Of a DNA stretch of 46,070 nucleotides, positions 1 to 6,759 are shown in pieces; positions within the stretch are counted from its first letter, which is position 1, and each line of letters begins with the position of its first letter. The stretch is from contig CACKMK010000008.1 of assembly GCA_902601345.1 (NCBI GenBank), positions 1 to 46,070 on the forward strand, given 5' to 3'. Position numbers and translations under genes: made by a program. Source of the DNA: an uncultured Candidatus Poseidoniales archaeon (GTDB taxonomy: Archaea > Thermoplasmatota > Poseidoniia > Poseidoniales > Thalassarchaeaceae). The notes under the pieces are model-generated. The model saw only the letters and a list, made by a program, of their open reading frames with translations. It was not told where the DNA came from and did not search any database.

Positions 1-1
1 A

Positions 2-697
2 TCTACTTCTGCAAATTCGACACTAATTGTTGCAGATGACGGATCTTCCGATGGAACGATTGAATGGTTAGAGGAATTGGAATTAAAAGACTCCAGACTT
101 ATTGTAATTAGAAACAACGGCAGTGGAATCGCTAGACAAAGTAACAGTATTTTGGATGTTATTTCTAAAATGAAAATTGACATCGATGCAGTTTTCATGT
201 GCAACGACGATATCAGATTCATTAAATCTGGATGGGATGTTGCTTACTTAGAATCGATGCAATCATCCGGTTTCGATCACTTGGTATACTTCAATCCAGA
301 ATGGAAAGAACCCTCCCATTATGAGAAATTTCAAGATGAAGCAGATTTAGTTTCATTCTGTACTCCCAGAGAGGCAATGGGTTGTTTCTACACACTAACT
401 CCGAAACTAATTGAAAGCCTGGGTTTCTTTGACGAATCCTCATTCCCAGTCCGGGGGCACTCACATGTGGACTATACTATGCGTGCTTGCCGGTGCGAGG
501 CAAATGACGGCCAGTACTTGTTCGATATTAACAATAGCAACACTCTGATTGGAATGGTTCTAAGAGAGGGTTACAAGAGAACGTTTAGAACTCTTTCAGT
601 GAAAGAAATGCATTCAACTACCAGCGAAAATGAGTTGGCAAAGAGAGAGACCGTTTTACTAACCGAAAATAGAATATTCGTTCCAAGGGGGTGGTAG
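2..697 (+). CDS. Family 2 glycosyltransferase, 5' end outside window
   Basis: The reading frame is open from base 2, so the start lies outside the window. The first visible residues include LIVADDGSSDGT, the nucleotide-sugar-binding motif of GT-A family 2 glycosyltransferases. Further on MCNDDIRF fits the metal-binding DxD region, and the segment around GHSHVDYTMR fits the acceptor-side part of the fold. No membrane segment is visible, so it is probably a cytoplasmic or peripheral enzyme adding one sugar from a nucleotide sugar. It heads the surface-polysaccharide island. The donor and acceptor cannot be read from the sequence. The frame of the next gene is open across its last 35 bases. Confidence 0.8.
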   Translation, partial: STSANSTLIVADDGSSDGTIEWLEELELKDSRLIVIRNNGSGIARQSNSILDVISKMKIDIDAVFMCNDDIRFIKSGWDVAYLESMQSSGFDHLVYFNPEWKEPSHYEKFQDEADLVSFCTPREAMGCFYTLTPKLIESLGFFDESSFPVRGHSHVDYTMRACRCEANDGQYLFDINNSNTLIGMVLREGYKRTFRTLSVKEMHSTTSENELAKRETVLLTENRIFVPRGW

Positions 698-866
698 AAT
701 TCGAGTTTCATATGAATCATCTACCGAATGTGTAAGATTCACACTTATTCTCGAGCAGGCAGATAAAAGGAGAAATGCAAGGTTTAGCGAAATCCAAGAA
801 TTTGAGTTTAGAACTTCAGCAGAATCATCGGGGTTTGGAACCATTCATCCAGATAGACTAGCTCTG

Positions 867-1970
867 GTGGCGATTCTGAACACACTCCCTTTCTGTGAAG
901 AGAGACTGCACATCGGATGGCCGGTTTCAGAAGAGTTAATTGAAGCCACAAAGGTAATCTCTCGCATCTCAATAACTTCCGAAGAAGGCCAAATTCAACC
1001 AATAAAAAGAGATCAATCGGGTCGTCACGCCCTCTCATTTAGTGGTGGTGCCGATTCCATGGCCGCACTTGCGGTGATGCCACAAACAACTGAATCGGTC
1101 TTCATGCTAAGAAAGAAAGGCTCAACACGGTCACTATACGATAGCCATGCAGCTCTAGAGTCGTGCCGTCAATTGAGGAATTTAGGCTTCACAGTTCATA
1201 TAGTTGAGTCTGATTTTGAGTACCTCAGAAACCCCATCGGTTTCCCAACTGACCTATCAGTCGCTTCTCCAGCGATTTTACTTGCGAATGAGCGTAACTT
1301 CAGTTCAATAGCGTTCGGTACTATTCTAGAGTCGGCATACGGAACTTCTGGAGAGAAGTTCAGGAACTATATTGATTCAAGCCACTACAGACTTTGGAAA
1401 CCACTTTTTGAATCGGTAGGTCTGGGATATTCCCTTCCGGTAGCAGGTGTTAGTGAGGTTGGAACTGCAAAGATGTGTTTGGAACTGCCCTTGGGAAGGT
1501 TCCATCAATCATGTATAAGGGGTAGGTGGGGAGATCCATGTAATAGATGCTGGAAGTGCTTCAGAAAGAATATTCTGATTTCAGCGTTGGAGGGAGATGA
1601 AATTCCCGCGCATTCAAAGGAGAGTGTAAAGACGTCCAAAGAAATAAGAAAACACCTATTAGAAAATAAGCCAATAAAACATGAAGGAGTACTCGCTTAC
1701 TCATTAGAGCGAGCGTCAGGCGGCGGCGAACTTTTCAATAAACTCAGGAAACTTGTCAGAGTGGGTTCGGTAAATACCGACTGGATGGAAAAATGGTACT
1801 CACAATCCATTTGTTTGGTCGATCCAGATTATTCCGACTACACTTCCAAGAAACTAAGGAACACTCTGGGAGAGATGTCTGAAGAGCAAACTACCGATCT
1901 CTGTGGATGGTCAAATCAGTCCGATGAAGATAGGGAAGTGAGACTAGCAGAATTATCAGATTTCCTCTAG
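867..1970 (+). CDS. PP-loop (adenine nucleotide alpha hydrolase-like) protein
   Basis: LSFSGGADSMAAL near residue 57 is the SGGxDS PP-loop that binds ATP in N-type ATP pyrophosphatases such as QueC, asparagine synthetase and tRNA thiolases. A cysteine cluster (C216, C226, C229, C232, in CIRGRWGDPCNRCWKC) suggests a bound zinc. The GTG at 867 is the first ordinary start codon, but the frame is open and protein-like back to 663, including IHPDRLAL just before it, so the true N-terminus is probably near 669. Its place between glycosyltransferases suggests ATP-dependent modification of a sugar or tRNA precursor. The substrate is unknown. Its stop overlaps the convergent gene by a CTAG. Confidence 0.75.
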   Translation: MAILNTLPFCEERLHIGWPVSEELIEATKVISRISITSEEGQIQPIKRDQSGRHALSFSGGADSMAALAVMPQTTESVFMLRKKGSTRSLYDSHAALESCRQLRNLGFTVHIVESDFEYLRNPIGFPTDLSVASPAILLANERNFSSIAFGTILESAYGTSGEKFRNYIDSSHYRLWKPLFESVGLGYSLPVAGVSEVGTAKMCLELPLGRFHQSCIRGRWGDPCNRCWKCFRKNILISALEGDEIPAHSKESVKTSKEIRKHLLENKPIKHEGVLAYSLERASGGGELFNKLRKLVRVGSVNTDWMEKWYSQSICLVDPDYSDYTSKKLRNTLGEMSEEQTTDLCGWSNQSDEDREVRLAELSDFL

Positions 1971-3295
1971 CCTGAAATTAGGCTTTCTGCAAGAGATTCG
2001 GCCCCATCATCAAAGGCTCCTGAGATCAAACGTTGAGCCATTTCGGAACGGACCTCGGAATCGCATATCCTATCGAGGGCTAGATCAATGATTTCCTTAT
2101 CTGCTCTTTCTACTACAATTGAACCTCCTTTCTCGGCGGCTCTGGATGCTCTGCCTGGTTGATCATCCCTGCTTGTCTGGTTGTTTGGAATTATCACGGA
2201 GGGAAGTCGAAGTAGTAAGCACTCATTTACGCTGTTGTAACCTCCCGCAATTATTGCAAAGTCAAGGCAATTTCTGTTTCTCATTATTGGGAAACTCTGA
2301 ACAACCCTTATGCGGTCATCGTTGTAGCTTTTCTTCATGGGTTTGAGCATGGAGTCAGCAATTATTGGATAAACACCTCTTTCAAGAAGTCCGTCCAGAA
2401 CAAATTCCCTCAAGTTTCTGATATCATTTATCTCGCCAGCTCCCAGAGAAACTAGGCATACTGTTGCATCTAGAGGGACTCCCAATTTGGAGCGCAAGAC
2501 TCCTTTTGGGTATAAGTCGGCTCTAGAAACGGATAGTAGTGGAGAGATCAGATTGATTTCTTCCACGGGCCACTTTGCCAATTCTTCCATATCCGGGTCA
2601 ATCAGGTCTCCAGGAACAACTACTCTATCGAAGTGTGAATATGAGTCTACCGGCGCGCTATCCTTACCTCTCCGATTTACCCTCCTTACCCACACTCTTT
2701 TTACTCCAACTCTGCCTTTAATCGCATTTAACATGCCTCTGTATGGATAAGCACCATCAAAGACGAAGATTGAAGGTTTGTGTACCGAGAAAACATTTGC
2801 TAGCATCTCTTCGCACTGAGAATTCCACGTTCGCGCATCCATATTCTCAAATTTCTGCCTATTTGGTAAATGGTAAGCACTTATCCCCTCGGCGTAAAGC
2901 GGGTGAAGGACGTAATTTGTTGTGAAAAAAACGATTTCCATTCTGGAATCTTTCCTCTTCATTGCCATTGCTAGCGCGTACATTCTCGCATAGTGCCCCA
3001 TGCCAACACCGTTAGTCGGGAAAAAAACCGCACAATTCCTTTTTCTGTCTGATGATGATGTTAGTTCTTCAATTTCAAGAGACTTCCTAATCCCTATTCT
3101 TTCCTGTCCAAACCTAAACAGCAATATCAAGATGGTAAAGGGGAGAAGTATTGCTTTCCAAGGTCTAAGAAATGAAGTGACAATCAAATTCCCTAATCTA
3201 AAAGACAAACTTCCCTTGATTGAAGATAATTGCCGGATCCTCCTGTCTTCCTCAGCGTGTTCGCCCTTCGGACTTCCATATTCCACATCACTCAC
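1967..3295 (-). CDS. MurG-like (GT28-type) glycosyltransferase with N-terminal membrane segment
   Basis: The N-terminal domain starts with FPTNGVGMGHYARM, the glycine-rich GxGH loop of MurG/GT28 GT-B enzymes. The C-terminal half has AIIAGGYNSVNECLLLRLP followed by IPNNQTSRDDQPGRA, the UDP-sugar-binding region of the same fold. A single hydrophobic stretch near residues 43-62 should anchor it in the membrane. The GTG start has a good ribosome site, GGAGGA six bases upstream. An archaeon has no murein, so the product is presumably a lipid-linked or surface glycan step in this island. The sugar is not predictable. It converges on the PP-loop gene with a 4-base stop overlap. Confidence 0.78.
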   Translation of the reverse strand: MSDVEYGSPKGEHAEEDRRIRQLSSIKGSLSFRLGNLIVTSFLRPWKAILLPFTILILLFRFGQERIGIRKSLEIEELTSSSDRKRNCAVFFPTNGVGMGHYARMYALAMAMKRKDSRMEIVFFTTNYVLHPLYAEGISAYHLPNRQKFENMDARTWNSQCEEMLANVFSVHKPSIFVFDGAYPYRGMLNAIKGRVGVKRVWVRRVNRRGKDSAPVDSYSHFDRVVVPGDLIDPDMEELAKWPVEEINLISPLLSVSRADLYPKGVLRSKLGVPLDATVCLVSLGAGEINDIRNLREFVLDGLLERGVYPIIADSMLKPMKKSYNDDRIRVVQSFPIMRNRNCLDFAIIAGGYNSVNECLLLRLPSVIIPNNQTSRDDQPGRASRAAEKGGSIVVERADKEIIDLALDRICDSEVRSEMAQRLISGAFDDGAESLAESLISG

Positions 3296-3369
3296 ACATA
3301 TTCCTCCTACATGGTAGGGATAATCGCTTTGGTGGAAACAAAGAATAGAGGGGTGCCTTTGCGGGTAAT

Positions 3370-3543
3370 ATGGCAGGAGAATACATGATCGTTAGTAGAC
3401 CTGGGACAAATCCGCTTACCGTGGCTGTACATGTTGCAATGGAAGATGGTTTCATACCAATTGGAGGGGTTACAGTCCACACTGAGACCAGAGGTAGAGA
3501 AAGAATAACAACATACCATCAAGCTCTCTACAAACCAGAGTGA
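3370..3543 (+). CDS. Small DUF1737-like protein (57 aa)
   Basis: This 57-residue ORF starts at ATG 3370 and ends at TGA 3541-3543. It reads YMIVSRPG, then VHVAMEDGFIPIGGVTV, then a short charged turn and a final TYHQALYKPE. That is the pattern of DUF1737 mini-proteins: a YxxV strand, an amphipathic helix ending in a DGWxPxGG turn, and a last strand near QAMxK. Function is unknown in the family. It sits 28 bases before the nucleotide-sugar dehydrogenase and may be co-transcribed with it. A second copy of the same fold lies at 5720-5944. The assignment rests on manual pattern matching. Confidence 0.65.
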   Translation: MAGEYMIVSRPGTNPLTVAVHVAMEDGFIPIGGVTVHTETRGRERITTYHQALYKPE

Positions 3544-3571
3544 ATAGAGCGAAAATCAGTGGTGTCATTTT

Positions 3572-4921
3572 ATGCAACTCGCTGAATACCTCACGAATCT
3601 GGAAGATAGGGTTGATTCTCTCAGGCTGAAGATAGCTGTGATCGGACTAGGATATGTCGGTCTGCCAACCGCGATTGCGTTTTACAACGCTGGATTCAAG
3701 GTTGTGGGGATCGACGTGTCTTCGATTGTGATAGACCGTCTAAAAAATAGGTCATCTCAAATTACCGAAGAAGTTGGCATGGAAATACCTCATGGCCCAC
3801 GATGGGAATTAACTACGGAGTATGAAAATTACATACAAAATTGCGATTTGGCCATAGTATGCGTACCAACTCCGGTCGATGAAAAACATCTTCCAGATGT
3901 GAGTGCGATTAAATCTGCTCTGGATTCTATCATCAAATCGATAAATAATGACAGTAAAACAGTGATAATTCTGGAAAGCACTGTCCAACCAGGCACAACT
4001 AGAACTTGTATTCAATTATCAACTGATAAATACCCAGAATCTAAAGAAAAAATATTGATGGCTTATTGCCCAGAAAGAGTAAGTCCTGGAGAAGGCGGTT
4101 ATGGGGTGGAGGATGTTCCGAGAGTCATCGGTTCTGAAGATGCGAATCTTACTAGGATTCTTTCGAAATTATATGAGAATATTACATCCGGAGGAGTCAT
4201 ACCCGTAAGTTCGATAGAAGTAGCAGAGGCATCAAAACTTGTCGAGAACGCGCAAAGAGATATTGATCTAGCATTTTCAAATGAACTTGCCATACTCCTG
4301 CCTAGACTAGGGCTGGATGTGGAAGAAGTTCTTTCTGCCGCCTCGACTAAGTGGAATTTCCATAGGCACACTCCCGGAATTGGGGTTGGAGGCCATTGCA
4401 TACCCATCGATCCTCACTACTATATTGAGATTGCAAAAAGGAACGGAGTTACTTCAGCAATGAGTCCAGCGGCACGGAAACTAAACTCAATGATGCCAGC
4501 ATTTTCTGCTGATGAGGTGATCAAACTTTGCGGAGAAAGGCCGCCCAAAAAGGTGCTAATCCTCGGCTTTTCATACAAGCCGAATGTCTCAGATGCTAGG
4601 GAAACTCCAGTGATGAGCCTAATTGACGAATTGCTGCAGCGTGGCGTTACGGATATTCTTGTATGGGATCCACATATAGAAAATCCCGAACTTCCTGAAC
4701 AAGCGTCATCTGTATCCGACCCATACCATCAGCTGGGAGTTGATTGTTTCATAATCGCAACAGCCCATGATGAGGTCAAGGAGTTAAATTGGAATAAGTT
4801 ACGAGAATCGTCACTAAATCCTAGAATTTTCGATGGGAGAAGGTGTTTGCCACCTAAAATGTTCATTGATGGTGGGTGGACATATCATGCAATAGGAAGG
4901 CCTTGGAAGTGGAAAAATTGA
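3572..4921 (+). CDS. UDP-N-acetylhexosamine-type nucleotide-sugar dehydrogenase (WecC/WbpA/TviB family)
   Basis: This is a full-length (449 aa) member of the UDP-glucose/GDP-mannose dehydrogenase family, which oxidises C6 of a nucleotide sugar to a uronic acid with two NAD+. The Rossmann motif is IAVIGLGYVGLP at residues 21-32, then STVQPGTT, then the central helix EASKLVENAQRD. The catalytic cysteine is C276 in GVGGHCIPIDPHYY. The C-terminal UDP-binding domain carries LGFSYKPNVSDARETP. The GGHCIPxDPxY form of the active site is typical of enzymes acting on UDP-ManNAc, UDP-GlcNAc or UDP-GalNAc rather than UDP-glucose. The choice among these is inference. The sulfotransferase gene overlaps its 3' end. 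Confidence 0.88.
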   Translation: MQLAEYLTNLEDRVDSLRLKIAVIGLGYVGLPTAIAFYNAGFKVVGIDVSSIVIDRLKNRSSQITEEVGMEIPHGPRWELTTEYENYIQNCDLAIVCVPTPVDEKHLPDVSAIKSALDSIIKSINNDSKTVIILESTVQPGTTRTCIQLSTDKYPESKEKILMAYCPERVSPGEGGYGVEDVPRVIGSEDANLTRILSKLYENITSGGVIPVSSIEVAEASKLVENAQRDIDLAFSNELAILLPRLGLDVEEVLSAASTKWNFHRHTPGIGVGGHCIPIDPHYYIEIAKRNGVTSAMSPAARKLNSMMPAFSADEVIKLCGERPPKKVLILGFSYKPNVSDARETPVMSLIDELLQRGVTDILVWDPHIENPELPEQASSVSDPYHQLGVDCFIIATAHDEVKELNWNKLRESSLNPRIFDGRRCLPPKMFIDGGWTYHAIGRPWKWKN

Positions 4922-5733
4922 GGACATTGGGGATTGTAGGTCTCGATTACTGTGGATCCACTTTAGTATCAAATGTACTTTCGTCCATGCCCGGCGTGCT
5001 TAATGTTGGCGAGAGTCACTGGATCATAGATAGGAACCTGGGTTGTAGAGAGTGCCATAGAGTGCCATGCCCCGTCTTTACCACCTCAATGCTGAATGAC
5101 TTAAGGAGCTGTGACTTATCAAAAGAAAGTTGGTGGGACGTTATTTCCAGACATACGGACGCGGAATTGGTGATTTCAACGGATAAACTTCCCAAGCATT
5201 ATGATTTATTCGGTGTACCCGATAATCTGCTTTTCCTTTATAAGGAACCCAAATCAAATATTGTAAGTTGGTGTAAAAGGAAGTTCCCCAAATCGCAGGA
5301 ATCATCTTCCCAATTATTCAATGAAGATGAAATTGAAGCCGGCGTCAGGTGGTGGTTGGAAATTTCGAGTAATATCCTAGACTGGCTAGATTGTCAGGAA
5401 AGGCAAATTTTGGTACTTTCTCTCGAGGACTTCTCTAATGATCCAAGAGGAATGGCCATGTCCCTATGTGGCTCGCTCGGGATAGAATTCGATTCAACTT
5501 CGATTAATTTCTGGAATCGTGATCTCCATTATATAGGTGGGAACCATTCTGTCAAGCGTCTTTCCCCCAACAAACATTTCTACCAGAAGATCGTTGTAGA
5601 CGAAAGATGGCGCGACCATCTCACTGATATCGCTGCCGAAAAAATTGATCAAAATGCGGAGATTTCGGCTATTATTGACAGAGTAGCAGAAATCTCGAAC
5701 AAGGGTCAATCCAGTTTCTTCAGACTCCCTTAA
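4909..5733 (+). CDS. Sulfotransferase-family protein
   Basis: GIVGLDYCGSTLVSNVL at the N-terminus fits the 5'-phosphosulfate loop of PAPS-dependent sulfotransferases. FLYKEPKSNIVSWCKR near the middle fits the 3'-phosphate-binding loop (RxPxxxxxS type, here with Lys-Glu-Pro), and VLSLEDFSNDP follows as usual. I chose GTG 4909 because AGGAAGG lies eight bases upstream (4894-4900) and the loop then begins about ten residues in. An upstream GTG at 4876 is possible. The start overlaps the dehydrogenase stop, so the two are probably one operon. The likely role is sulfation of a glycan made by this island. The acceptor is unknown and the family is broad. Confidence 0.68.
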   Translation: MEKLRTLGIVGLDYCGSTLVSNVLSSMPGVLNVGESHWIIDRNLGCRECHRVPCPVFTTSMLNDLRSCDLSKESWWDVISRHTDAELVISTDKLPKHYDLFGVPDNLLFLYKEPKSNIVSWCKRKFPKSQESSSQLFNEDEIEAGVRWWLEISSNILDWLDCQERQILVLSLEDFSNDPRGMAMSLCGSLGIEFDSTSINFWNRDLHYIGGNHSVKRLSPNKHFYQKIVVDERWRDHLTDIAAEKIDQNAEISAIIDRVAEISNKGQSSFFRLP

Positions 5734-5944
5734 CCATGGCCTGAACGAGTATGTACTTGCCATCTTCTATTAGGGTCATAGGGGTGCCATGAGGCAACCA
5801 ACCATCTGCCATTTCCTTGCTGACGATGTCGCCCATTCTAGCAGTGACATAGTTCAAGGAATCAGACTCTATCGACTTGACCATCTTGTATTCAGGTATA
5901 GTCTTCTTTCTGGTGGTTGACCCGGCCTTCTTCGATGCTGCCAT
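5720..5944 (-). CDS. Small DUF1737-like protein (74 aa), second copy
   Basis: After a basic N-terminal tail (AASKKAGSTTRKK) comes YKMVKSIESDSLNYVTARMG, then EMADGWLPHGTPM and a final strand ILVQAMVKG. This matches the DUF1737 pattern seen at 3370-3543. The frame extends up to 5992, but ATG 5944 is the better start because a TATA box centred about 25 bases upstream would begin a leaderless transcript there. Function is unknown. It converges on the sulfotransferase gene with a 14-base overlap. Finding two such mini-proteins in one sugar island suggests they accompany surface-glycan enzymes, which is inference. Confidence 0.68.
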   Translation of the reverse strand: MAASKKAGSTTRKKTIPEYKMVKSIESDSLNYVTARMGDIVSKEMADGWLPHGTPMTLIEDGKYILVQAMVKGV

Positions 5945-5965
5945 GCGACCACTCAAACGATTCAG

Positions 5966-5973
5966 ATATAAAA
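5966..5973 (-). promoter_or_regulatory. TATA box for the DUF1737-like gene
   Basis: On the minus strand the bases read TTTTATAT inside an A/T-rich run. The centre is about 25 bases before ATG 5944, the archaeal spacing from TATA box to transcription start, so the message is probably leaderless. Confidence 0.55.
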
Positions 5974-6000
5974 TAAATACTATTTTTTCCAATCAAACTT

Positions 6001-6747
6001 CTAATCAAAACTCGCGCTTATATCTCCTTCCATAGCCATTAGGCCGGCAGAAATTAGATTTTCAGGAGTTCCGCAATCTACCCATGTCCCCTTTCCAATA
6101 TTTCTGATGACCGCATCTCCTTGTTGGACATACAATCTTGTTATTTTGGATATAGAAAAGTCACTATCTGAACCCTTTGTCTCAGCGTCGAGATACTTCC
6201 AAAAACGACTATCGAAAAGATATATCCCACCAATTGCTAGGTTTGATTTAGGATTCTTTGGTTTCTCCACGATATCCACTATCTCCCCTCGTTCATCCAA
6301 TTCACATACGCCAAATGATTGTGGATTATCCACCTCTCTGGCGAGAAAAACAGCCCCCGGCTCATCCTCTGATTCCATGAAACTTGCAACATCATCCTTG
6401 AAGTTCCAAGAAGTAATGTTGTCAGAGAAGTAAAGCATCATCCTGCTACCTTCGATGTAAGGCCTCGCTAGCCTCAAGGCATTTGCGACTCCCTCAGGTT
6501 TGTCTTCTATCACATAATGGATCTTCTCGCCCTCTTCCCCCGAACCCAAGTGTTTCGCAATTTGGCCGATGTGCCTGTTTGCAATTATGGTGATCTCCGT
6601 TATCCCTGCCTGCCTCATTGTCTTCATTGCATAATCTATAACTGGCCTATCATACAACGGCAACAGCGTTTTGTGGGTGTAATTTGTGAACGGACTAAGC
6701 CTTGTTCCAGAACCACCAGCGACAAGTAGCCCCTTCACTTTGCTCAC
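6001..6747 (-). CDS. Sugar-1-phosphate nucleotidyltransferase (RmlA-like, short form)
   Basis: The N-terminus carries GLLVAGGSGTRLSPFT, the nucleotide-binding signature of sugar-1-phosphate nucleotidyltransferases. KTLLPLYDRPVIDYAM and YSFGV-type segments (SFGVCELDERG) follow the glucose-1-phosphate thymidylyl/uridylyltransferase pattern, with VEKPKNPKSNLAIGG and GTWVDCGTPENL further on. It makes an NDP-sugar from NTP and a sugar 1-phosphate. At 248 residues it resembles short RmlA forms without the C-terminal extension. It follows the glycosaminoglycan-synthase-like gene after 12 bases on the same strand, so the two are probably co-transcribed and it may supply a donor sugar. The base and sugar specificity are not readable. 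Confidence 0.85.
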   Translation of the reverse strand: MSKVKGLLVAGGSGTRLSPFTNYTHKTLLPLYDRPVIDYAMKTMRQAGITEITIIANRHIGQIAKHLGSGEEGEKIHYVIEDKPEGVANALRLARPYIEGSRMMLYFSDNITSWNFKDDVASFMESEDEPGAVFLAREVDNPQSFGVCELDERGEIVDIVEKPKNPKSNLAIGGIYLFDSRFWKYLDAETKGSDSDFSISKITRLYVQQGDAVIRNIGKGTWVDCGTPENLISAGLMAMEGDISASFD

Positions 6748-6759
6748 TTGAATACCAAC

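Noticed and set aside
3000..3317. A 105-codon plus-strand ORF opposite the MurG-like gene
   Set aside because: It is antisense to the clear glycosyltransferase N-terminus and has low-complexity composition with no ribosome site.
4876..4908. GTG 4876 as the sulfotransferase start
   Set aside because: The extra residues overlap the previous gene in another frame, while GTG 4909 has a good ribosome site at the right distance.
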